From positions 186,001 through 250,000 of the forward strand of contig NZ_UXAV01000042.1 in NCBI RefSeq assembly GCF_900609045.1: a stretch of DNA of 64,000 bases, given 5' to 3'. The first letter of the stretch is position 1. Each line of letters opens with the position of its first letter. Below the pieces are notes generated by a model, which was not told where the DNA came from, did not search any database, and saw only the letters and a list, made by a program, of their open reading frames with translations. The translations under genes and the position numbers were made by a program. This document shows, in pieces, positions 47,815-55,997 of the stretch. The stretch is from Filibacter tadaridae (GTDB taxonomy: Bacteria; Bacillota; Bacilli; Bacillales_A; Planococcaceae).

Positions 47815-47979
47815 CGGTTAATTCCCCCTTAACTACATGGCTAAACAAAGCGATAATTCTTATTTACTTTTAAAAAGTACATTTCATAAACATCTTTCAA
47901 AATCTAATATACCATACATGAATCCATCATTACTAAGCCATACTAAAAGTTAAGATTTAGCAACCAAGGAGGATTCGCA

Positions 47980-48156
47980 ATGAAAAGTATGGATTCGAAT
48001 GAAAAACCGGTTGGACAAAAAGCAAAAATAGACTCCACTAAGCAAAATGATATTCACGAAGAATTGGCTAGTGAAAATGCATTACTTGGTGAACGTAAGG
48101 AAGCAATGCGGGAACTTTATCGTTCGACAACCCCGGAATACGAACACAAGGAATGA
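47980..48156 (+). CDS. small hydrophilic protein of unknown function
   Basis: A 58-residue frame with an excellent AAGGAGG site seven bases before ATG 47980 and a terminator hairpin 50 bases after its stop. The protein is polar and probably helical (HEELASENALLGERKEAMRE), with no signal or span. I do not recognise a family; a small spore or stress protein is possible but not shown. Confidence 0.65.
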   Translation: MKSMDSNEKPVGQKAKIDSTKQNDIHEELASENALLGERKEAMRELYRSTTPEYEHKE

Positions 48157-48209
48157 ATTAAGGTAGATTAAACGGAATTCTTTATAACACCCTATACAGT
48201 AAAAATCCG

Positions 48210-48245
48210 ACTCTATTGCGACTAACTATCGCATTGGAGTTTTTC
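48210..48245 (+). terminator. terminator of the small hydrophilic protein gene
   Basis: ACTCTATTGCGA pairs with TCGCATTGGAGT (one mismatch) around a 7-base loop, followed by TTTTT. Confidence 0.65.
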
Positions 48246-48351
48246 CCGTTTATAAAAGAATGTAAAAACAAGGAATAAGATATCTACACAACAAAAATTA
48301 GAGCCCTTCTAATTCACTTGTTGTTTTAAATGACGATTTTACTATAGTTCG

Positions 48352-48380
48352 TTCATACTCCGTTCACCTAAGGATAATAT
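48352..48380 (+). promoter_or_regulatory. promoter of the second HrtBA-like operon
   Basis: TTCATA and TAATAT are spaced by 17 bases, ending 34 bases before hrtB copy 2. A small inverted repeat AATTAGA/TCTAATT lies at about 48297-48315. Confidence 0.4.
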
Positions 48381-48414
48381 ACTCAGGTTATTAAGAAAAC
48401 ACGGAGGCGTAAAG

Positions 48415-49449
48415 ATGAATCTAGCATGGAAAGAAATTAAAAAGAATAAAACGAAATTCATAATTTTAGGTTCAATTATATTCCTAGTCAGTTTTTTAAC
48501 ATTTATCATTTCAGGATTGTCAAATGGATTATCACAAGATAACGCGGCGCTAATAAAAGATTTACCTGAAGGACAGTTTTATATGAATGCTGATGCTGAT
48601 GCAACATACAATCTATCCAGAATAGATGCAAGCATGCAAGACAAGGCAATGAACGGGCAAAAAGATGCAGCGGCACTTTCAATACAAATGGGTTTTGTGA
48701 ACGATGCGGATGACAAACAGCATAGTATTGCTTTTGTCACGTCAACCGATTCCAAACTGTTCGAAAGTGTTGAAAAAGGAGAAATCGTACTAGATCGTTC
48801 ATTGGAAGACAAAGGTCTAAAAGTTGGAGACACGTTGACGAATAATCAGTTCAGCGGCGAATTCACAGTCAAAGCGTTTGTCGATCAAAAGAAGTACAGC
48901 CACGCACCCGTTGCTTATATCAATATGGAAAACTACAAAGAAATTTACCGTGTGAATGAAATGCAATTGGTTTTCGTACCCGGTAAAGAAAAAGCACTAG
49001 AAATCGAGGGCCTTCAATCTTTTTCAAACAAAGACTTCCTTAACACAATTCCTAGTTATAGTGCAGAACAAATGTCACTCAATATGATTGTTTGGTTCTT
49101 AGTCGTCATTAGTGGTATGTTGTTCGCAATCTTCTTCTATATGATGAATGTTCAAAAAATCGGCTTGTATGGCATCTTGAAGGCTATCGGCGTAAAGACA
49201 AGTTCTCTCTTCGGTATGATGTGGTCGCAAATGATTGTCATCACTTTAATTGCGCTTACGTTTTCCGTTGCACTTAGTCAAGGTTTCACAATGATTGCAC
49301 CTGCTGGAATGCCATTTAGCTTAACGCTACAAACAACTGTACAATTATCAATTGTTTTTATCATTATCGGATTTATCGGAGCCACCCTTTCTGGTATCCA
49401 AATTAAAAAAGTTGAACCACTACAAGCAATCCAACAAGGAGAGGTTTAA
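48415..49449 (+). CDS. ABC exporter permease, HrtB-like (copy 2)
   Basis: A 344-residue permease with the same layout as copy 1: span at 15-38, extracytoplasmic domain, three C-terminal spans. MNLAWKEIKKNK, SGLSNGLSQDN, the SYSAEQMSLNMIV segment, VQKIGLYGILKAIGVKTSSL and APAGMPFSL resemble staphylococcal HrtB more closely than copy 1 does. Haem or porphyrin efflux is plausible by homology only. Stop lies one base before the ATPase start. Confidence 0.85.
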   Translation: MNLAWKEIKKNKTKFIILGSIIFLVSFLTFIISGLSNGLSQDNAALIKDLPEGQFYMNADADATYNLSRIDASMQDKAMNGQKDAAALSIQMGFVNDADDKQHSIAFVTSTDSKLFESVEKGEIVLDRSLEDKGLKVGDTLTNNQFSGEFTVKAFVDQKKYSHAPVAYINMENYKEIYRVNEMQLVFVPGKEKALEIEGLQSFSNKDFLNTIPSYSAEQMSLNMIVWFLVVISGMLFAIFFYMMNVQKIGLYGILKAIGVKTSSLFGMMWSQMIVITLIALTFSVALSQGFTMIAPAGMPFSLTLQTTVQLSIVFIIIGFIGATLSGIQIKKVEPLQAIQQGEV

Positions 49450-49450
49450 T

Positions 49451-50131
49451 ATGACAGTTTTCACAATAGATGAAGTCAAGAAAACATTTACGAATGGTGA
49501 AATTGACGAGCAGGTCTTAAAAGGCATCAACCTCTCTCTTCAGGAAGGAGAAATAACTGCATTAGTCGGTGCATCAGGCTCAGGAAAAAGTACAATTCTT
49601 ACGATTGCAGCGGGTCTTCAACGTGCATCAGACGGGCGAGTACTCTTCGAGGGAAAAAACATGACGGACATGAACCAGGAACAAATACGGAAAATACGAG
49701 CAAGCGAGTTTGGTTTCGTCTTTCAATCCGCTCATCTAGTCCCTTTCCTCACTGTCGAAGAGCAACTAATGCTTATGCTCGACGTTTCAGAAACGACCAT
49801 GAAAAAAAAGGAACAAAAAGCGGAAGTCGCAAAAATCCTGAAGTTGGTTGAAATGAATCATCGTTCTAAAGCTTATCCTGCTTCCTTGTCGGGCGGCGAA
49901 AAGCAACGGGTGGCTATTGCCCGCGCAATCATTCACAAACCTAAAATGCTGTTTGCAGACGAACCTACAGCTAGCTTGGACTCAAAAAGATCAAAAGACG
50001 TAATGCTATTGATTCGGGATCTAACGAAAACGTTAAACATTACCACGTTGATGGTTACACATGATGAAGAAATGCTTAGCTATGCAGACCATGTAATTAC
50101 GATGAAAGATGGATTGATTTTACAAAGTTGA
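49451..50131 (+). CDS. ABC exporter ATPase, HrtA-like (copy 2)
   Basis: A 226-residue ATPase: Walker A GASGSGKST near residue 40, FVFQSAHLVPFLTVEEQL, signature LSGGEKQRVAIARA, Walker B MLFADEPTASLDSK, His in MVTHDEE. ATG 49451 follows AAGGAGAGG by six bases. It pairs with the preceding permease; the operon ends at a hairpin. Confidence 0.9.
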   Translation: MTVFTIDEVKKTFTNGEIDEQVLKGINLSLQEGEITALVGASGSGKSTILTIAAGLQRASDGRVLFEGKNMTDMNQEQIRKIRASEFGFVFQSAHLVPFLTVEEQLMLMLDVSETTMKKKEQKAEVAKILKLVEMNHRSKAYPASLSGGEKQRVAIARAIIHKPKMLFADEPTASLDSKRSKDVMLLIRDLTKTLNITTLMVTHDEEMLSYADHVITMKDGLILQS

Positions 50132-50166
50132 CCCTTTGTACACAACTTATAATTGAACGAACAATT

Positions 50167-50209
50167 AAAGAAAGGTAACCCATAATTCCTTGGGTTACCT
50201 TTCTTCTTT
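50167..50209 (+). terminator. terminator of the second HrtBA-like operon
   Basis: AAAGAAAGGTAACCCA pairs with TGGGTTACCTTTCTT around an 8-base loop, followed by CTTTA. Confidence 0.9.
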
Positions 50210-50229
50210 ATAGAAACTCATACGACTTG

Positions 50230-50447
50230 GATAAAGCGAAACTTCAATCAGTGGGGGTTTTTCGACGCACAGGACGTGCTAGTGCAGACGTTGCGACAGG
50301 ACGTCGCACATTTAGTCTGCCTCATCCCCCACTGATTGTTAGTTGAGCCATTCGGGCTTTTACGGGCAGTTGATCCCCCACTTATTCTTCTTGTTTTCAC
50401 GAAGACTTAAAGTTGGGGGGTCTTACTGCCCGTTAATGCGGGATAAA
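50230..50447. repeat. dispersed palindromic repeat element, long copy
   Basis: About 220 non-coding bases built of nested inverted repeats: AATCAGTGGGGG against CCCCCACTGATT (50246 and 50327), GTGCAGACG..TAGTCTGC and GCGACAGGACGTCGC inside, then ACGGGCAGTTGATCCCCCACTT against AAGTTGGGGGGTCTTACTGCCCGT. The two ends recur at 28175-28236 without the middle. The C-rich CCCCCACTGA motif also occurs at 55150-55180. No coding capacity is apparent. Confidence 0.65.
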
Positions 50448-50478
50448 CTTACCGCCATGCGTCTCAACTATTCTACTT

Positions 50479-51135
50479 CTATTCAGATAGCGTGACCTTA
50501 CCTTCTTCATCCATCACAATTTGGCGGTTGTCGCTCATTGTGATTTCAAGTGGATGCGTCTCCCCCGTCTTTTTTGAAAAGTACCATCTTCTAGCTGGAG
50601 GAACCAGCACGATGAATGTATCGCCTTTACCTAGAAAGTTCAAAGAATCAGGGTCTACTTCCGTGCCTCCGCGAAGCGGAATACCAAAATCTTGGAGCTG
50701 GTCTCCAACATCCGCAACATATTGAGTCGTTATCCCGACTTCACTTATATTCAGGAATGATGCATTTGACAAATCACCGAACAAATCCCGTTTTCTTCGA
50801 CCAATCAGTTCGACAATATTCCCGGCAGGATCTTCGAAGTACATCGAATCTGCATCAAAAGTCGGGAAGTAAATTTCATCCCTACCTTCCTCCCTATTCA
50901 AAGTCACTCGGTCAATCATCCAGTATCTCATCATCGAAAATTGGTTACCAGGGATGTTGATCGCAAAATGATAAAACGCAGCTTGATCCGATTGCTTGAA
51001 TAAGAGGGTGGATTCCCCGACTTTTATAGTGAATTGTTCGTCGGTAGATTCTAGAATAGTTAACTCCAACACATTTCCATAAAAACGTTTTAATGACTTC
51101 AATTTATTTGTATATAGCGTAACAGACTTGAACAT
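50479..51135 (-). CDS. VOC-family protein (glyoxalase/dioxygenase fold)
   Basis: A 218-residue protein of two VOC modules. The first shows the usual start FKSVTLYTNKLKSLKRFYGNV and YFEDPAGNIVELIGR near residues 108-122, the second from about 130. Metal ligands expected for glyoxalase I are only partly present, so the reaction is unknown. ATG 51135 follows GGTGATGGA. Monocistronic. Confidence 0.78.
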   Translation of the reverse strand: MFKSVTLYTNKLKSLKRFYGNVLELTILESTDEQFTIKVGESTLLFKQSDQAAFYHFAINIPGNQFSMMRYWMIDRVTLNREEGRDEIYFPTFDADSMYFEDPAGNIVELIGRRKRDLFGDLSNASFLNISEVGITTQYVADVGDQLQDFGIPLRGGTEVDPDSLNFLGKGDTFIVLVPPARRWYFSKKTGETHPLEITMSDNRQIVMDEEGKVTLSE

Positions 51136-51221
51136 TCCATCACCTCGACTAATTATTGGACAAATTTTCGCTCTTATTCAGTATAACATTGCGGGGGCTA
51201 TTATTTTTGACAAAAGAAAAA

Positions 51222-51253
51222 AAGATGAAACCAATATATTTCGGTTTCATCTT
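51222..51253 (-). terminator. terminator of the HEAT-repeat gene
   Basis: AAGATGAAACC pairs with GGTTTCATCTT; on the minus strand TTTTTTTC follows. Confidence 0.88.
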
Positions 51254-51272
51254 CTACTATTTTCACTACATT

Positions 51273-51713
51273 TCATTTCTTTTCCGCAGTCTCCCAGGCT
51301 TCTTTAAGCCATTTATCAAAGTCTGCACCTTTATCTCCTTCGTACGTATCATACAAGTCCTCACGCATCTTTTTTAATTTTTCTTCAAACTGTTCAAACG
51401 TATGATCACGCGGTAAACTTTTCTTAATTCTAAATAGAACTTTATTGGCGTCTTTAATGAGTTCAAACTTTTTCCTTGAAGGTAGTTGAACATCCTCGCC
51501 AAGTTTCTTAAGGTTTTGATAAGCTGCTTCTTGTACTTTATAGACAGGGTCAAGCTCCATTTTCCGTGTAAGTACGTCAATCGTCCGCTGGTGCTTCCAC
51601 TTGCCTAGCTCTTCCACCGCTTCAAGGCGTTCTCTCCAATTTGACATGCGGTTGACGGATTTCTTTAATTCCTCGTAATTTGGTGGTAATTCATTTTTAA
51701 TTTTATCAGTCAA
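51273..51713 (-). CDS. HEAT-repeat-like helical protein
   Basis: A cytoplasmic protein of about 146 residues. Residues 20-70 resemble one HEAT/PBS repeat (LEAVEELGKWKHQRTIDVLTRK then DPVYKVQEAAYQNL), the rest is charged and helical. Such repeats mediate protein contacts. TTG 51713 is ten bases from AAGGAG; TTG 51722 is too close to it. No partner is suggested by neighbours. Confidence 0.7.
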   Translation of the reverse strand: MTDKIKNELPPNYEELKKSVNRMSNWRERLEAVEELGKWKHQRTIDVLTRKMELDPVYKVQEAAYQNLKKLGEDVQLPSRKKFELIKDANKVLFRIKKSLPRDHTFEQFEEKLKKMREDLYDTYEGDKGADFDKWLKEAWETAEKK

Positions 51714-51861
51714 ATCGTTCAATCTCCTTCTACTGTAAATCCTTTTAAAGACATGTTCGCCTTCATCCCCTAGTATACCATCATCAAGAGTAAGGTATGT
51801 AATCGTTTGTAAACAAGCCCCATTGGCAAGTTATTGGAACTTTTTAATACGTCTTATATAA

Positions 51862-52767
51862 TCACAAAATATAGTGATCGATTTTTAAAATGAGTTCCGC
51901 AATTTCAGGTTTACTTACTTGATCATCCGCGCCTACACTTTCTCCCTTGTGTTTTAGTTCATCGGTAATAAGCGAAGAGAAAATGATGATTGGTAATTGC
52001 GTCATGTCCTTATCCCCACGAATTCTTTTCGTGAAATGATGGCCATCCATTTGTGGCATTTCAATGTCCGTGATGACTAGTTTCACTTCGTCAGAAACGT
52101 TTTTCCCTTGTCCTACGAGTTCTTCTAAATAACTCAACGCATCTTTCCCATTTTCGTAAAAAAGTAGATTATCGTAGCCCGCTTCGTGCAATGTATCCTG
52201 TAATAGTTTTCTGAGTAAAGACGAATCTTCAGCGATTAAGATACGTTTGTTGGAACGCTCCCGCTTGCCGAGTTTCTTAACCTGTCCGACGTTTATGCCG
52301 GTTTCCGGGTTGATTTCAAGGACAATCTTTTCAAAATCAAGCAATAGCAACATTTCATTTTGGCGCTTGATGACTCCGATAACTTGTGAGAAGTCCGCTG
52401 TATAAATATCGGATGGTTTCTCAATTTGATCCCATGAAATTCGATGGATTTGAGACACATCATGTACATGAAAGACAACCTGTTGCTTATTAAATGTCGC
52501 AACGATGTATTTCCCTTCACTTTTTGACATTTTTTTCGGTAAACCCATTACCTTTTCCATATTAATAACAGGCAACACTTCTCCACGTAATTGAATAATT
52601 CCTTCAATTGATGGATGAGAGTGCGGTATAGGCGTAACAGGCACAGGTAAAATAATTTCCTTTACTTTAATGACGTTAATGCCATATCGATTCTGTCCCA
52701 TTTCAAATTCAATAATTTCTAACTCATTCGTACCACTTTCGAGTAAAATGCCATTGCTAGTCGACAA
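51862..52767 (-). CDS. cheV: chemotaxis coupling protein CheV
   Basis: A 301-residue CheW-receiver fusion. The CheW domain spans residues 12-145 (LEIIEFEMGQNRYGINVIKVKE in part, then IIQLRGEVLPVINM); the receiver spans about 175-300 with the phosphorylatable Asp in VITDIEMPQMDG. CheV couples receptors to CheA and tunes adaptation. TTG 52767, nine bases after GAAGGGA, gives the start MSTSNGILLESGTNELEI, which lines up with B. subtilis CheV; upstream in-frame starts lack a site. It stands alone, without other che genes. Confidence 0.93.
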   Translation of the reverse strand: MSTSNGILLESGTNELEIIEFEMGQNRYGINVIKVKEIILPVPVTPIPHSHPSIEGIIQLRGEVLPVINMEKVMGLPKKMSKSEGKYIVATFNKQQVVFHVHDVSQIHRISWDQIEKPSDIYTADFSQVIGVIKRQNEMLLLLDFEKIVLEINPETGINVGQVKKLGKRERSNKRILIAEDSSLLRKLLQDTLHEAGYDNLLFYENGKDALSYLEELVGQGKNVSDEVKLVITDIEMPQMDGHHFTKRIRGDKDMTQLPIIIFSSLITDELKHKGESVGADDQVSKPEIAELILKIDHYIL

Positions 52768-52872
52768 CTCATTCATTCCCTTCTCTTTACGTACCATTTG
52801 ACTACTAACATTTATATCGGTCAAACAGAGCGGAAATGAATGCGTTATGGTAGAGCTACCTCCACTTTATTT

Positions 52873-54072
52873 TCAGTTGCAAAAATTCGCGACTTTTTCT
52901 TTACTTTCTTTTTTTCCGTGCAAAAAATAGTACAAAATTGAACTCACAAATACAAAAATACCTAATGCAATATAAAGCTTACTGTAACCAATTACCGGGA
53001 TGATGAATCCTAGCAAATAAGGGCCAAATCCTAATCCACCGTCTAACGCTATGAAAAAAGTAGACGTAGCGAGCCCCATTCGATGTGGGGGTGTTAACTT
53101 CACAGCAATCGCTTGCGTAGTTGACTGCATATTACCAAAACCTAAACCAATCAGTGCGCCAGATAATAAAAGAACGACACTACTTTGCGCTGTGCTCAGC
53201 AAAATTAATCCCGCTCCGAATAAAACAAATGCCGGATACATAATTAGGTTCGAACCTTTAACATCCATCAAACGACCCGTAAAAGGACGTGACACCAAAA
53301 CAGCTACAGCATAGACGATAAAGAAGAAACTAGCTGTACTTACTAAATCCACTTCGATTGCATAGAAGTTTATGAACGATAGAACACTCGAATAAGCGAA
53401 TGCTACCACAAATGTTACAAATGCTATGGGCACTGCTTTTAGTTCTACAAACTGAGATAGTTTAATGCCTTTTTCATTGACGACCGGCACTGCATTTTCT
53501 AGCATTGGAACCTTCACAAAAAAGGCCGTTACCAAACTTAGAAAACCAAGAACTAGACAGAAGGCAAAAATCATCTGAAAAGAAGTATGTTGGCTCATTA
53601 GTAGACCAACGAATGGACCAATGGCCGTAGCAAGCGTAGCGCTCATACTATAATAACCAATTCCCTCACCTCGTCGAGTAATAGGAATAATTTGCGCCAC
53701 AATCGTTCCGGCAGCTGTGCTCGCTACTCCAAGCGCAATACCGTGAATAAAACGGTTTACAAGTAAAAAAGGAATACCGATATTTATAAAATATAAAAGG
53801 GTCGTTAGCGTAAAAAGGATAAGTCCGATGATCAATGTTCGTTTACGCCCAATTGAATCGATGACGCGACCTGTAAAGAGTCTGCCGATCAATGTGCCGA
53901 TGATGAATATCCCGGTGATAAGACCTGCTTGACTTGTTGTTGCACTATATTCATTCACTGCATAAACAGCTATTGTAACCATGAGTAAGTAAAAAATTAA
54001 CGTCAATAAAAAGTTAACGGAGGATACCACGATAAAGTCCTTCGTCCAAAGTTTCGATTTAGTCCGATCCAT
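52873..54072 (-). CDS. MFS efflux transporter
   Basis: A 399-residue, twelve-span drug/proton-antiporter-type MFS protein. GRLFTGRVIDSIGRKRTLI near residue 64 is the loop 2-3 motif A, and SRPFTGRLMDVKGSN is its repeat in the second half. AAGGGGATT precedes ATG 54072. It lies 17 bases after a MarR gene, so it is probably induced when MarR binds a toxic ligand. Confidence 0.88.
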   Translation of the reverse strand: MDRTKSKLWTKDFIVVSSVNFLLTLIFYLLMVTIAVYAVNEYSATTSQAGLITGIFIIGTLIGRLFTGRVIDSIGRKRTLIIGLILFTLTTLLYFINIGIPFLLVNRFIHGIALGVASTAAGTIVAQIIPITRRGEGIGYYSMSATLATAIGPFVGLLMSQHTSFQMIFAFCLVLGFLSLVTAFFVKVPMLENAVPVVNEKGIKLSQFVELKAVPIAFVTFVVAFAYSSVLSFINFYAIEVDLVSTASFFFIVYAVAVLVSRPFTGRLMDVKGSNLIMYPAFVLFGAGLILLSTAQSSVVLLLSGALIGLGFGNMQSTTQAIAVKLTPPHRMGLATSTFFIALDGGLGFGPYLLGFIIPVIGYSKLYIALGIFVFVSSILYYFLHGKKESKEKVANFCN

Positions 54073-54089
54073 ATAGTAATCCCCTTAAA

Positions 54090-54518
54090 TTATTTCAAAA
54101 TATTAGCTCGTATTATTTGCATGATGCGAACCATGTCTTGCTGTTCCTCCACTGAAATTCCTGTCAATATATCTTTTTCAAATGCATCAATGGTAATACG
54201 TACCTCTTCGTATACTTGTTGTCCAAGAACAGTCAATTGCATTCTTTTTTCCCTCTTATCCCTGCTAGGTACATGTTCAACATAACCGAGTTCTTCTAAA
54301 CGATTGATTGTTCTTGTTGTTGTCGGCTTCTCAACATACAGATAATGGGATAATTCTACTAATGTTGTAGATCCTTCATTCGCCAAATAATGAAGCACAG
54401 ACCATTGTCCTCTGAAGATTTGATGTTTCCCCAACAACTCGTTCAGACGGCTTTCGAATGGGCGATACAATAATAATAATTGATGAAAAAGATGTTGAAA
54501 TGGTTGTATTTGAATCAC
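54090..54518 (-). CDS. MarR-family transcriptional regulator
   Basis: A 142-residue winged-helix regulator. Recognition helix region VELSHYLYVEKPTTTRTINRLEELGYVEH (in part) near residues 55-80 and the wing RDKREKRMQLT follow the MarR pattern. It probably represses its own operon with the MFS gene. The start is awkward: GTG 54518 is one base from AGGAG, and no ATG lies nearby, so the N-terminus is uncertain. Confidence 0.87.
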   Translation of the reverse strand: MIQIQPFQHLFHQLLLLYRPFESRLNELLGKHQIFRGQWSVLHYLANEGSTTLVELSHYLYVEKPTTTRTINRLEELGYVEHVPSRDKREKRMQLTVLGQQVYEEVRITIDAFEKDILTGISVEEQQDMVRIMQIIRANILK

Positions 54519-54527
54519 ACTCCTAGA

Positions 54528-54562
54528 TAGTTATCTTTGTTAACTGTTACCCATGTTAACTA
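54528..54562. promoter_or_regulatory. candidate MarR operator
   Basis: Two direct TGTTAACT copies (54538-54545 and 54554-54561), each with the palindrome GTTAAC, lie 16 bases apart, framed by TAGTTA and TAACTA. The site sits 10 bases before the marR start, where autorepressors bind. Confidence 0.55.
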
Positions 54563-54620
54563 CATTAAAGTATCAAAGACTCGTGTTTATTGTCCAGTTA
54601 AACGACCTACCCTTTACAAT

Positions 54621-54656
54621 TGCAAAAAAACTTCTCAATACGCGGAGAAGTCTTTT
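54621..54656. terminator. terminator-like hairpin without an obvious gene
   Basis: ACTTCTC pairs with GAGAAGT around 8 bases, with AAAAAA before and CTTTT after. No gene ends here on either strand, so it may close an unannotated short transcript or be a relic. Confidence 0.45.
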
Positions 54657-54818
54657 GATTTATTAACGCATATATATGCAGACATATGTGGTCACCTTGA
54701 ATCTTTCAGTTTTTGGGGATCTAAAATTTGGTTCGTCTTTTTTGTAGATATCGTACATGAATATATGCTTTATGAGCCATCTTATACAGGAACAGAATAT
54801 TGAGGAGGAGGTTTTATA

Positions 54819-55019
54819 ATGGGAAGAGATGATCATAAAGGTTCCGGTAATAATTCAGGTTCTTTGCCTCAAACGCCGAAAAACCAGAAAATAAAGCCCG
54901 GTCGCATGAAAGAAGAGATTTCTATGGAGTTGGCCGAACTCGGGAACTTGAAGCCTAAACATGAGCCCATTACGCCAAATGGCCGTAAAAAAAGCGAGCA
55001 AGACAAATCGTATTTATGA
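54819..55019 (+). CDS. small YfhD-like protein
   Basis: A 66-residue hydrophilic, basic protein. The segment SLPQTPKNQKI followed by EEISMELAELGNLKP recalls the YfhD family of short Bacillales proteins. GGAGGAGG precedes ATG 54819 by eight bases. No signal, span or catalytic motif is present and the role is unknown. The family match is by eye and tentative. Confidence 0.6.
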   Translation: MGRDDHKGSGNNSGSLPQTPKNQKIKPGRMKEEISMELAELGNLKPKHEPITPNGRKKSEQDKSYL

Positions 55020-55024
55020 GAATA

Positions 55025-55240
55025 GTTTAGATTCCAAATCAATCGCGCCTTGGCGTGATTGCGTCCAGATTTTGAATTGAGCTTGCTCAATTCATTCCCT
55101 TCAAAATCTGTGACATCCGCCGGAGGCTTTAACTTGATTCAGCCGGGGTTTGAACCCCCACTGAATTGAATGCATATCCAGCATTCATCCCGCCACTTAT
55201 GGAAGTGGAAGACTTCTGCTGAATTAAGTTAAAAGTTAAA
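55025..55240. repeat. array of nested palindromes (repeat element)
   Basis: About 215 non-coding bases with consecutive hairpins: ATCGCGCC/GGCGTGAT, ATTTTGAATTGAGC/GCTCAATTC..TTCAAAAT, then an outer pair TTTAACTTGATTCAGC/GCTGAATTAAGTTAAA enclosing GAATGC/GCATTC and AAGTGG/CCACTT. The motif AACCCCCACTGAATTGAA resembles the end of the 50230 element. It fills most of the gap between two genes. Confidence 0.55.
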
Positions 55241-55285
55241 ATGTAACTGATTCTACATCCTTTATTGTGGTCATGAATTAAGATA

Positions 55286-55323
55286 AAAATGCCCTTCCAA
55301 ATAATTTTGGAAGGGCATTTTTA
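55286..55323 (-). terminator. terminator of the DUF420 gene
   Basis: AAAATGCCCTTCCAAA pairs with TTTGGAAGGGCATTTT around TAAT; T runs flank both sides. Confidence 0.9.
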
Positions 55324-55339
55324 CCGATTCAATGGAAAC

Positions 55340-55897
55340 TTAATAATATGGACTAATCATTACATAGACCAATACACCTGTAAAGCTGACGTACAGCCAA
55401 ATCGGCATTGTCCAACGAGCAATTTTCTTATGGCGTTCATTCTCCATATTCCAAGCTCGTGTAACTGTCGTAAGTGCAAGCGGAACTATTGCTGCCGCCA
55501 GAATAATATGTGTGATTAAAACGAAATAATAGATACCTGCTAAAACTCCTTTTCCACCAAAAGACGTTGACTGTGCAAGGAAATGATACGACACATAACT
55601 TAATAGAAAAAGAAATGTCGTGGCAAAAGCAGCGTAGATAAACGTTTGATGAACTTTGATTTTTCTTTTCATAATAGCAACTAGAGCAATTACTAAAAAT
55701 AAAAATGTAAAACAATTAAAAATGGCATTCAAAAGAGGTAAGATTGTGATATCGAACGCTTCGAATGGGGGCTGATTCCGCCTTCCAGAAAGAAGACCTA
55801 TCGCACTGATCAAAACGATTGATAATGTAATAATCATTGGTTTGTAATTACGTTTTTTGAAAGGCTTTGCAGCACTTCCGCTTTTACTTTGATTCAT
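55340..55897 (-). CDS. DUF420 membrane protein (YozB/CtaM-like)
   Basis: About 185 residues with five spans (near 20-35, 52-72, 80-100, 117-140 and 158-180). Conserved histidines occur in KVHQTF, SYHFL, THIIL and ERHKK, as in DUF420 proteins. A staphylococcal member, CtaM, is needed to mature the aa3-type quinol oxidase, so a role in haem-copper oxidase assembly is likely by family. Three in-frame ATGs (55915, 55906, 55897) compete; only a TGGAG site is present and none is ideally spaced. Confidence 0.8.
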   Translation of the reverse strand: MNQSKSGSAAKPFKKRNYKPMIITLSIVLISAIGLLSGRRNQPPFEAFDITILPLLNAIFNCFTFLFLVIALVAIMKRKIKVHQTFIYAAFATTFLFLLSYVSYHFLAQSTSFGGKGVLAGIYYFVLITHIILAAAIVPLALTTVTRAWNMENERHKKIARWTMPIWLYVSFTGVLVYVMISPYY

Positions 55898-55997
55898 AAA
55901 ATTCATACACTCCATTACCGTTTTGTGAAACGCTATTTATGTAGTTTAGCATAAATTAATCGTTTTAACTGTTAATGTGCATGTGTTCACTATCTTG

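Noticed and set aside
51862-52767. A chemotaxis operon around cheV
   Set aside because: Neighbours are a HEAT-repeat protein and a drug exporter; cheV is isolated, so no wider chemotaxis locus is claimed.
54537-54803. 88-codon plus-strand frame
   Set aside because: No ribosome site, covers the MarR operator and a hairpin, and the composition is not protein-like.
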